The translations under genes were made by a program, and so were the position numbers. 21,507 nucleotides of DNA from a virus. Location of the stretch: positions 954 through 22,460 of the IMG/VR virus record IMGVR_UViG_3300030060_000377. The stretch is one strand, 5' to 3'. Positions 9,801 to 14,592 of this stretch are shown piece by piece (the first letter of the stretch is position 1; every line of letters begins with the position of its first letter). Under the pieces are notes generated by a model. That model did not search any database. It saw only the letters and a list, made by a program, of their open reading frames with translations, and was not told the origin of the DNA.

Positions 9801-9969
9801 AGGCACTTCTATTGCTAGTAATACTACAATGAATCCTGCAGCTGCAGCTAGTTTGTATACAGGAAATACAGATGCTGCATTAGCAAATCAATTTGGTAAT
9901 AGAAATAACCCAGTACAACAAATGCCACGTCTAGCTGCAAAGGGTGGTATAATTTCTTTAGTATCATGA
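6814..9969 (+). CDS. Very large internal virion / ejection-type protein (1051 aa)
   Basis: ATG 6814 overlaps the upstream stop (TAATG). The protein is largely helical, with a charged coiled-coil-like stretch at ~100-160 and Gly-rich hydrophobic segments near 216-275 (GEITASVGGNILGYKLG, AKIGGAMVGGFTAVMAANYG) and 836-867 (GSGAGAMLGSSLFSTVLFSLL) that could cross membranes. A Gln/Asn-rich coiled coil follows at ~945-975, and the C-terminus has NPAAAASLYTGNTDAALANQFG and LAAKGGIISLVS. The terminal motif is shared by many marine phage structural proteins. The membrane-active segments fit a protein ejected into the host envelope during DNA entry (inferred). Near the 3' end the coding sequence also carries two strong RNA hairpins. 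The stop overlaps the next gene (ATGA). Confidence 0.75.
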   Translation: MAEKEFDRVKLNPISTNQLSSLIVGEEGLPKNVGQAGDPELNYLTEGNVPISEAEMKTREIRNKFGTMKDEILDGFYNAVKGGAQSAFDFYNYGPKGPPETVVKERAQKAQLELEQIKEKESLALLNEEKLRNRPDIRSVRAQVAQLIAAAEKREQLEPGSVNQDAFERDLVSFVYSQGYTPREIQGGPDVQANLMPDPFGLETSSPDPFPEARIAGEITASVGGNILGYKLGARKFASGAAKGFRTTPGPFYAKIGGAMVGGFTAVMAANYGYETSLDIMNQAGVFGEKGINRPDQSERIMQAMNAGEFDAKMTLGVASFVPAVQIVRNLTRGALGAGKNEMRLAELSQGLTKKFTKPGTYEYPGLGKFKITKEGDAILGISDLTRFGGIRTVKQTLGKFPIISGGITGNLKIKAQKLNLILQNMTDSIGPYMTYAKLSEITKPAAYATATKYNKYLQGLLDDWMKLADSQGDTVVIGGGMMDPKAIAKQYILSLDNRVGVGLNGQILPTPKSAPLRDYIENNLLMRDDAINYSQVKEILTKELPDLMKAIGEDGYSLQFATDLKTAFERAMATSPKSAQVLGAKQAFDNAYMDGKLLFDTPIAKALGIQGMDMYGYRVKMLKQGTKYADQLLDTAKFMESPEAMKNFHRLVGDDIFRAALRRHVDNAYKSAVVPFKGQSEIDPLFAGFLRSGDDPRKLAPKGQEATYLDTKKFIRALGLSDPGTNQFQTLDEAFKIASRSYTPGSKLPSWAKTGSSDLIDAGAREDTVRILADGSRKYGQVGRMPTTKEVLEFTQVLERAFQGGVPDISTFIARRAQISGLRGAIRSFAPGAKTGVAGSGAGAMLGSSLFSTVLFSLLARQTGKILTNPVNMNAFMKLIDPNSAKNSVAVARALEVIGINFKSDLDDLDRTLASIEAEQLRNNDIQNFRNTVTNPPTNNTNMINEQIKKQQENLQNIQNQRQFNQFREQSIQPTVVGTNRVPSSPTSTVGSPAVGTSIASNTTMNPAAAASLYTGNTDAALANQFGNRNNPVQQMPRLAAKGGIISLVS
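9747..9804 (+). other. Tandem RNA hairpins inside the 3' part of the 1051-aa gene
   Basis: Hairpin 1 (9747-9765) is TGGAACT, loop AATAG, AGTTCCA: a 7-bp perfect stem. Hairpin 2 (9777-9804) has arms GTCTACGGTAGG and CCTGCCGTAGGC around a TTCG tetraloop: 12 bp with two G-U wobbles. This is unusually GC-rich for the region. It encodes a low-constraint Ser/Pro/Thr/Gly linker. No U-tract follows, so it does not look like a classic intrinsic terminator. An RNA processing, stability or attenuation element is possible. Confidence 0.6.
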
Positions 9970-10169
9970 GTATAAGAGACGCGGTTTGGATTGTGGGAAT
10001 CTTTATTGCGTTAGGTGTTACATGGGGTATGACATCACAACGTATTAATGCCATGGAACGTGACATAGATAGAATAGAAGAAGCACTTATTTTGTTTACA
10101 AAAATGGAAGCTAGGATAGCTGTAATAGAAAACGAAATAAAAAATATAAATAAAAAATTGGATAGATAA
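9966..10169 (+). CDS. One-TM small protein of the lysis cassette, holin or i-spanin candidate (67 aa)
   Basis: ATG 9966 overlaps the previous stop (ATGA), and its own stop overlaps the endolysin ATG (TAATG). Residues ~5-23 form one hydrophobic segment (AVWIVGIFIALGVTWGM), followed by a charged heptad-like helix over ~24-66 (RINAMERDIDRIEEA, MEARIAVIENEIKNINKKLDR). Small single-TM proteins beside an endolysin are typically holins; T7's gp17.5 holin is of similar size. A TM anchor plus periplasmic coiled coil is also the layout of inner-membrane spanins. Either role places it in the inner membrane at lysis. I favour holin because no other holin candidate is seen, with moderate certainty. Confidence 0.65.
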   Translation: MSIRDAVWIVGIFIALGVTWGMTSQRINAMERDIDRIEEALILFTKMEARIAVIENEIKNINKKLDR

Positions 10170-10675
10170 TGAAAGAAAATTACAACAAATGTTTAGAGAC
10201 TATACTACACCATGAAGGTGGCTATGTTAACCACCCCGAGGACCCAGGTGGAGAAACAAATTTAGGTGTTACAAAAAGAGTGTACGAAGAACATGGTGGC
10301 ACAAAAGACATGAAAGATTTAACAGTAGAAGACGTAGCACCAATTTACAAAAAAGGTTATTGGGACAAAATGAAAGGTGATGACTTACCTAGCGGTTTAG
10401 ATTTATGTGTATTTGATTTTGGTGTTAATGCAGGACCAGGACGTGCTGCTAAATTTTTACAAGAAATGATTGGCACCACAGTAGATGGCGGCATAGGACC
10501 TATGACCTTGGCTAAAGTAAATGAGTATGTAGATAGTAATGGTTTGGAAGAAACCATAAAACAATATCAAGTAGCTAGACACGAATATTATGAAAGTCTT
10601 TCTACGTTTGCAACATTTGGAAGAGGTTGGACAAGAAGAGTAGAAGAGACAACCGAGTTAGCACTAGAATTATAA
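10169..10675 (+). CDS. GH108-type endolysin (N-acetylmuramidase, 168 aa)
   Basis: ATG 10169 is translationally coupled to the small TM protein. The N-terminal domain shows the glycoside hydrolase family 108 signature: ILHHEGGYVNHPEDPGGETNLGVT (residues 12-35), with Glu16 as the expected catalytic acid, then APIYKKGYWDKM and LPSGLDLCVFDFGVNAG. The C-terminal half (about 85-168; DGGIGPMTLAKVN, then FGRGWTRRVEE) matches the peptidoglycan-binding domain usually paired with GH108. It cleaves peptidoglycan glycan strands to release progeny. There is no signal peptide, consistent with holin-dependent export. Length is typical and all signature blocks are present. Confidence 0.9.
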   Translation: MKENYNKCLETILHHEGGYVNHPEDPGGETNLGVTKRVYEEHGGTKDMKDLTVEDVAPIYKKGYWDKMKGDDLPSGLDLCVFDFGVNAGPGRAAKFLQEMIGTTVDGGIGPMTLAKVNEYVDSNGLEETIKQYQVARHEYYESLSTFATFGRGWTRRVEETTELALEL

Positions 10676-10684
10676 TACAATCTG

Positions 10685-10693
10685 TGCTATAAT
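10685..10693 (+). promoter_or_regulatory. Extended -10 element at the start of the nucleic-acid module
   Basis: TG at 10685-10686, C, then a consensus TATAAT at 10688-10693 lie in the 23-nt gap before the exonuclease gene. No good -35 is present (TAGAAT at 17 bp), but a perfect extended -10 can suffice. Predicted initiation (about 10699-10701) coincides with the GTG start at 10699, and no Shine-Dalgarno is visible, so a leaderless message is likely. A second TATAAT lies at 10671-10676, and an inverted repeat TAGCAC (10659-10664) / GTGCTA (10684-10689) flanks the region. Confidence 0.55.
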
Positions 10694-10698
10694 GTCGC

Positions 10699-11367
10699 GT
10701 GCAATTAATTAAGAAATATAATTACGCAGAACTAAAACGCAAAGAAGGGGATGGTAGATTATACCTTACACCTGATGGTCAAGCGTTACCTTCCGTTACC
10801 ACCATACTTTCTAAAACCAAAGATAAAACGTTTTTAAAACAATGGCGTGCAAAAGTTGGTGAGAAAAAAGCAGAAGAAATAATAAAGACAGCAGGTCAAA
10901 TTGGCACCGCGCTCCACCTATATATAGAACGTTTTGTGAACGAAGATAAATACAAAGATCTTACAGAAATAGGTGTGCAAGCAGAAAAAATGGCACAAAA
11001 GATAATAGATGAGGCTTTTGGTGACATAACAGAAATATGGGGGTCAGAGGTGCATTTGTACAATCCTGGTAAATACGCAGGCACTGCAGACATGATAGGT
11101 GTATATAAAGACAGACCTACCATTATAGATTTTAAACAAACTAATAGGCCAAAGAAACGTGAATGGATACAAGATTATTTAATGCAACTTTCAGCGTACG
11201 CCGCGGCCCACAATGCTTTGTTTGGCACAGAAATAGACCAGGGTGTTGTTCTTATGTGTTCGCGTGATTTAACCTTCCAAAGATTCGAACTGACTGGCGA
11301 GAAATTTGTACGTGCTACTAATGCATTTATGAAAAAATTGGATGATTATAATGCAAGTATAATCTAA
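10699..11367 (+). CDS. PD-(D/E)XK exonuclease, MGME1/RecB/Cas4-like (222 aa)
   Basis: The start GTG 10699 is the only usable start: an in-frame TAA lies at 10690-10692 and the conserved region begins soon after. Motifs in order are PSVTTILSKTKD (31-42), GTALHLYIE with His73 (69-77), SEVHL with Glu117, YAGTADMIG with Asp131, IIDFKQT with Asp144 and Lys146, and the QDYLMQLSAYAAA helix with Gln158/Gln163. This is the RecB-like nuclease layout, most like the MGME1-type exonucleases of marine phages. It likely degrades host DNA or processes DNA ends in recombination and replication, using Mg2+. It has no Fe-S cysteines, unlike Cas4. It runs convergent to the minus-strand helicase, with a 1-bp gap. 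Confidence 0.85.
   Translation: MQLIKKYNYAELKRKEGDGRLYLTPDGQALPSVTTILSKTKDKTFLKQWRAKVGEKKAEEIIKTAGQIGTALHLYIERFVNEDKYKDLTEIGVQAEKMAQKIIDEAFGDITEIWGSEVHLYNPGKYAGTADMIGVYKDRPTIIDFKQTNRPKKREWIQDYLMQLSAYAAAHNALFGTEIDQGVVLMCSRDLTFQRFELTGEKFVRATNAFMKKLDDYNASII
11344..11364. other. AT-rich hairpin at a convergent gene junction
   Basis: GATTATA (11344-11350), loop ATGCAAG, TATAATC (11358-11364): a perfect 7-bp stem at the 3' end of the exonuclease gene, just before the convergent helicase stop. A weak bidirectional terminator is possible, but the stem is AT-rich and no clear U-tract follows on the + strand. Confidence 0.3.
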
Positions 11368-11368
11368 A

Positions 11369-12805
11369 TCAAATCCAGTCTGATAATTCTTCTCCACTAA
11401 TTTCTTTTGCAATGTTTACCTTATTCTTTAACGCTTTTATTATTTTTTCATCTACAGTATTTTTTGATACCATGTCAATATATAACACTGGATTTTTTTG
11501 ACCTATACGATGTGCACGGTCTTCTGACTGTATTCTTTTTTCTAAATCGTAATTATTGGAATAATATATTACTGTGCTAGCTGCTGTCAGTGTAATACCA
11601 TATCCTCCTGTTTGTGTATTGCCTATAAAAAATCTACAATCATTCTTTTTGTTTTGAAAATCGTATATACAACGTTGCCTGTCCTCTGCTTTTGTTGCGC
11701 CATAGTATGTGCAGTATGACGTAGGACCATATTCTTTTTTTATTGCCTGCTCTATGTTTAGTATGTCATGTATGTAATTTGCCCATATAATTGCTTTACC
11801 TGTTGTCTCCGATAATATTTGCATTAACTCGTCTACCCTGTTGTTTTTAAGATTTAACACGTCACCACTATCTGTTTTCATGTGTCCACATGTTATTTGA
11901 TGTAGTCGCATTAACTGTGTCAATACATTAACAGCTGTAAGAGATTGTCCTTTTAACACAGTCATTGCATTTGTTTTCATGTCCTGGTATGCAACACGTT
12001 GTTCATCTGTTAGTTCTACTTCACGTTTAGTAAATGTTTTTTCTGGTAAATCTAAACAATCTTTTTTAAGAATACGGTAAGAGTGTGGTGATACTAAATT
12101 ACCTAGTTGTGCTAGATTTTTAAATTTAACTATTTTTTGATATTTATGTGTGCCACCTGCTGCGTTAGCTGTGATAACAACAGCATATCTAGTTCTAAAT
12201 GCATAAAAACTTTGTTGTCCTAGTATCTCTGGGTCAAGAAAATCCATCTGTGACCACAGATCCATGGGTGATTGTGTTACAGGTGATCCTGTAAGTATTC
12301 TTCTATACTTTGCTTCTTTGCTAAGTGCTAATATGTTCTTTGTTCTTTTTGCTTGTGGGTTTTTTATTGTTGTACTTTCGTCAACTATCATCATTGATTT
12401 ACCTATTAAAAATATCCTAGCAAATTCTACACCTTTTTTTGTAGACAATGCTTCTACATTCATAACCATAATTTTAAATCTAAAATCGTCAACTTTTTTT
12501 ATATCTATAAGTGACTGTTTATAATCAGAACTTGTAGATTGCTTCCATGCAACAACATTTTTTTCTATGTAGTCAGGAACATGAACTGGGATTTCTTGAT
12601 CTACCCAGTTCATGTATGTACCCTTCGGAGCAACTATTAAAACCCTATCTATCTTACCTTTGTTATATAATATACATGCATTATCTAATGCTATTTTAGT
12701 TTTGCCTGTACCCATCTCTGCAAATATGGCAAAAGATTCTTTATTCCAGCATTTTTTTAACGCATCTTTCTGATGCTCATACGGCTCAGTTTTAAATTTA
12801 TACAT
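11369..12805 (-). CDS. SNF2-family SF2 helicase / DNA translocase (478 aa)
   Basis: This is the only minus-strand gene. I start it at ATG 12805 (MYKFKTEPYEHQ) because the in-frame ATG at 12832 lies inside the predicted -10 box. Motifs (from 12805): Q-like YEHQKDAL, Walker A AEMGTGKT (29-36), Ia VLIVAPKG (55-62), Walker B VDEST (141-145, the fourth box residue being Thr), III LTGSPVTQSP, IV IIWANY, V TQTGGYGITLTAAS, VI SEDRAHRIGQ (427-436). DRAHRIGQ is diagnostic of SNF2-type ATPases. It is a full-length two-lobe ATPase core without extra domains. The family moves along duplex DNA and remodels protein-DNA complexes. In this setting it may assist replication, recombination or transcription (inferred). 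Confidence 0.9.
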   Translation of the reverse strand: MYKFKTEPYEHQKDALKKCWNKESFAIFAEMGTGKTKIALDNACILYNKGKIDRVLIVAPKGTYMNWVDQEIPVHVPDYIEKNVVAWKQSTSSDYKQSLIDIKKVDDFRFKIMVMNVEALSTKKGVEFARIFLIGKSMMIVDESTTIKNPQAKRTKNILALSKEAKYRRILTGSPVTQSPMDLWSQMDFLDPEILGQQSFYAFRTRYAVVITANAAGGTHKYQKIVKFKNLAQLGNLVSPHSYRILKKDCLDLPEKTFTKREVELTDEQRVAYQDMKTNAMTVLKGQSLTAVNVLTQLMRLHQITCGHMKTDSGDVLNLKNNRVDELMQILSETTGKAIIWANYIHDILNIEQAIKKEYGPTSYCTYYGATKAEDRQRCIYDFQNKKNDCRFFIGNTQTGGYGITLTAASTVIYYSNNYDLEKRIQSEDRAHRIGQKNPVLYIDMVSKNTVDEKIIKALKNKVNIAKEISGEELSDWI

Positions 12806-12821
12806 AAGTCTTTCTTTATTC

Positions 12822-12850
12822 TTGAAACGCATTATATCATATGGTATAAT
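12822..12850 (+). promoter_or_regulatory. Sigma70-type promoter for the replication operon
   Basis: -35 TTGAAA (12822-12827), 17-bp spacer, -10 TATAAT (12845-12850) preceded by TG (12842-12843). Predicted start is about 12856-12858, giving a 5' leader of roughly 12-14 nt before ATG 12870 (weak AAGAA upstream). It is the best sigma70 match in the window. It overlaps the divergent promoter of the helicase. Confidence 0.7.
12831..12850. repeat. 20-bp near-perfect palindrome formed by the two divergent -10 boxes
   Basis: ATTATA-T-CATATG-G-TATAAT: 18 of 20 positions are self-complementary, centred between 12840 and 12841; only the T/G pair flanking CATATG breaks symmetry. It could be a dimeric repressor operator, or simply the consequence of two facing extended -10 elements. 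Confidence 0.6.
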
Positions 12851-12858
12851 ATAATCAA
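12831..12858 (-). promoter_or_regulatory. Divergent promoter for the SNF2 helicase, overlapping the + strand promoter
   Basis: Read on the minus strand: -35 TTGATT (12858-12853), 16-bp spacer, TG (12839-12838), -10 TATAAT (12836-12831). Predicted start is about 12824, giving a leader of about 19 nt before ATG 12805. The two polymerase sites share most of their DNA, so they cannot be occupied together. Confidence 0.6.
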
Positions 12859-12869
12859 GAAATAAAAAT

Positions 12870-13175
12870 ATGACAGTTTACGTTTTACAAGAGATGGGAA
12901 GAAATATTAGATCAGCTGAAAAATTTGGTGATTTAAAAGTATTACTACCGGACAATAAACAAATAGTTTTATCTGCTGGACCCCTTACTCATAAATTAAA
13001 AAAAGAGTTATCCACATTTTGTGATGATGACTACTTGCTTTTGATTGGTGATCCTGCTATTATTGCTTTAGCTGGCGCAGTTGTTAGTGAGATGAATAGA
13101 GGTAAATTTAAAGTGTTAAAGTGGGATCGAGATGAGAAACGATACTACGACATAGAAATAGATTTGAAAGGATAA
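12870..13175 (+). CDS. Conserved phage protein of unknown function (101 aa)
   Basis: ATG 12870 is the first gene after the divergent promoter region. The sequence reads as a small alpha/beta protein: MTVYVLQEMGRNIRSAEKFGDLKVLLPD, then an IVLSAGPLTHKLKKEL helix, then DDDYLLLIGDPAIIALAGAVVSEMNRG and FKVLKWDRDEKRYYDIEI. The 'DYLLLIGDP..I' plus 'KVLKWDR...YY.I' pattern is familiar from marine phages at the head of replication operons. There is no catalytic motif or membrane segment that I trust; the hydrophobic IIALAGAVV fits a buried helix. First-gene position suggests an early product. Function is unknown. Confidence 0.75.
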   Translation: MTVYVLQEMGRNIRSAEKFGDLKVLLPDNKQIVLSAGPLTHKLKKELSTFCDDDYLLLIGDPAIIALAGAVVSEMNRGKFKVLKWDRDEKRYYDIEIDLKG

Positions 13176-13176
13176 T

Positions 13177-13746
13177 ATGACAAGTTTAGACCCAAGAGAT
13201 TTAGATTTAGTTACCCAAATGAAAATGGATGCGGGCAGCACGGCCCAGGATAACATGGGAAAGATAGGTGCTGTTGCAAATGATGTAGCAGACACAGATA
13301 AAGAGATTGCAGATCTAGAAGATCAATTAAAAAAGAAAAAAGATTATAAAAAACATTTAGCAGAAAATGTTCTACCTAACTTATTTGCAGAAGTAGGTTT
13401 GTCAGAATTAAAATTGTCAGATGGTAGACATTTAAAAGTTTCCAACTATTATGGTGCTTCAATCAAAGAAGCTAAGAAACAAGCAGCTTTTAGTTGGCTA
13501 AGAGACAATGGATTTGGTGATTTAATAAAGAACCAAGTCAGTTGTAGCTTTGGAAGGAATGAAGATGAGAAAGCTAAGTCGTTGATTAATACTTTGGATA
13601 GTCAAGGTTATCAATCAATGCAACGTGAATGGGTCGAACCTTCCACCCTTCGCGCATTCATACGAGAGCAGCATGAAGCAGGTAAGCAATTACCTATGGA
13701 TTTGCTTGGAGCTTTCGTAGGACAAAAAACAACGATAAAAGAATAG
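13177..13746 (+). CDS. Coiled-coil replication-module protein (189 aa), unknown function
   Basis: ATG 13177 follows GAAAGG. Residues ~36-66 form a strongly charged coiled coil (DKEIADLEDQLKKKKDYKKHL). A globular part follows with a beta motif (LSELKLSDGRHLKVSNYYGASI), a helix-rich QAAFSWLRDNGFGDLIKNQ, and the C-terminal block VEPSTLRAFIREQHEAGKQLPMDLLGAFVGQKTTI. That C-terminal block recurs in phage proteins encoded beside SSB-like genes. The coiled coil plus small domain is loosely reminiscent of Gam-like DNA-end binders, but I see no firm evidence for that. It lies 11 bp upstream of the SSB-like gene in the same operon, so a DNA-binding or SSB-partner role is plausible only. Confidence 0.7.
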   Translation: MTSLDPRDLDLVTQMKMDAGSTAQDNMGKIGAVANDVADTDKEIADLEDQLKKKKDYKKHLAENVLPNLFAEVGLSELKLSDGRHLKVSNYYGASIKEAKKQAAFSWLRDNGFGDLIKNQVSCSFGRNEDEKAKSLINTLDSQGYQSMQREWVEPSTLRAFIREQHEAGKQLPMDLLGAFVGQKTTIKE

Positions 13747-13757
13747 GAGAAAAGGCC

Positions 13758-14564
13758 ATGGCAAAAGCACAGGCAGTCGCAAAAGCGGCAACATTAGATC
13801 TAGCAGTTCTTGCTAGTGATTCTAAAGATGCTAGTGGTTTCGGTAATCTTGATATGTCAAGAGATATCGCAATCCCTTACATCAACATACTACAATCCAA
13901 TAGCCCACAACTTAATCCGCAGAAAGCAGAATATGTTGATGGCGCTAAAATAGGACAGTTTTATAACACTGTCACACAAGAGGTCAGTAATACTTTAAAA
14001 GTTATTCCTGTTCTCTATCAACTACGATACGTAGAATGGAAACCACGTGAGCAAGGTGGAGGATTCGTAGAATCACACCACGCTGATAGTGGCATTCTTA
14101 GTAAAACTAAACGTGACCAAATGACGTTTAAAGATGTATTACCTAGTGGTAATTACATTGCAACCACTGCCTATCATTATGTTATGGTGCAAGGCAAAGA
14201 TGGTGCATGGTCCCAGGCAGTTGTCAGCATGACATCTACTCAATTAAAAAAGAGTAGACGTTGGAACAGCTTAATGTTGAGCCAAAAAGTTAATGGTCCA
14301 TCGGGAAGTTTTACACCACCAACATATGCTATCATTTACAAGCTATCGACAGTTAGCGAGTCTAATGATCGTGGTAGTTGGTTTGGTTATCAAGTTGAGA
14401 GAGAAGGGCAACTAGAAGACGCTGGCGTCTACAACGAGGCGAAATCATTTTCTACTGCCGCATCACGAGGAGAAGTCGAAGCTAAACCTATGTCAGAGGG
14501 AGAGCCTGTAAAAGAGGCTCCACAATCTAACGGAAAAGAAAGCCAAGAAGACGTACCGTTTTAG
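13758..14564 (+). CDS. Putative phage single-stranded DNA-binding protein (268 aa)
   Basis: ATG 13758 has AGGAGAAAAGG upstream. The core (about 30-235) is beta-rich: IAIPYINILQSNSPQL, LKVIPVLYQLRYVEWKPR, YHYVMVQGKDGAWSQAVVSM, TSTQLKKSRRWNSLM, GSWFGYQVEREGQ. After an acidic, low-complexity tail (~236-268) it ends EDVPF, very close to the bacterial SSB C-terminal tip (DDIPF) that docks SSB partners. The aromatic/basic beta core plus acidic tail is the general architecture of phage SSBs such as T7 gp2.5. It probably coats ssDNA during replication and recruits the polymerase, primase or nucleases. The OB fold is inferred, not demonstrated; the tail is directly visible. Confidence 0.7.
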   Translation: MAKAQAVAKAATLDLAVLASDSKDASGFGNLDMSRDIAIPYINILQSNSPQLNPQKAEYVDGAKIGQFYNTVTQEVSNTLKVIPVLYQLRYVEWKPREQGGGFVESHHADSGILSKTKRDQMTFKDVLPSGNYIATTAYHYVMVQGKDGAWSQAVVSMTSTQLKKSRRWNSLMLSQKVNGPSGSFTPPTYAIIYKLSTVSESNDRGSWFGYQVEREGQLEDAGVYNEAKSFSTAASRGEVEAKPMSEGEPVKEAPQSNGKESQEDVPF

Positions 14565-14574
14565 GTAAGTCTTC

Positions 14575-14583
14575 TGCTATACT
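14575..14583 (+). promoter_or_regulatory. Extended -10 element upstream of the primase gene
   Basis: TG (14575-14576), C, TATACT (14578-14583) in the 28-nt gap after the SSB-like gene; no -35 is recognisable at 15-18 bp. Predicted initiation at about 14590-14592 directly precedes GTG 14593. The strong GGAGG at 14584-14588 would therefore serve only read-through transcripts. Confidence 0.45.
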
Positions 14584-14592
14584 GGAGGTTTA

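Noticed and set aside
9777-9804. Intrinsic transcription terminator at the strong hairpin
   Set aside because: No U-rich tract follows the stem, and coding continues for more than 160 nt; recorded as a structured element instead.
9156-9806. Long antisense open frame (216 codons) opposite the 1051-aa gene, and other antisense frames
   Set aside because: Cys/Ser/Leu-rich composition typical of shadows, no start context, no recognisable motif; the + strand protein is clearly the real one.
12806-12832. Upstream ATG at 12832 as the start of the SNF2 helicase
   Set aside because: The codon falls inside the predicted minus-strand -10 box, so it would not be in the transcript; ATG 12805 fits the conserved N-terminus.
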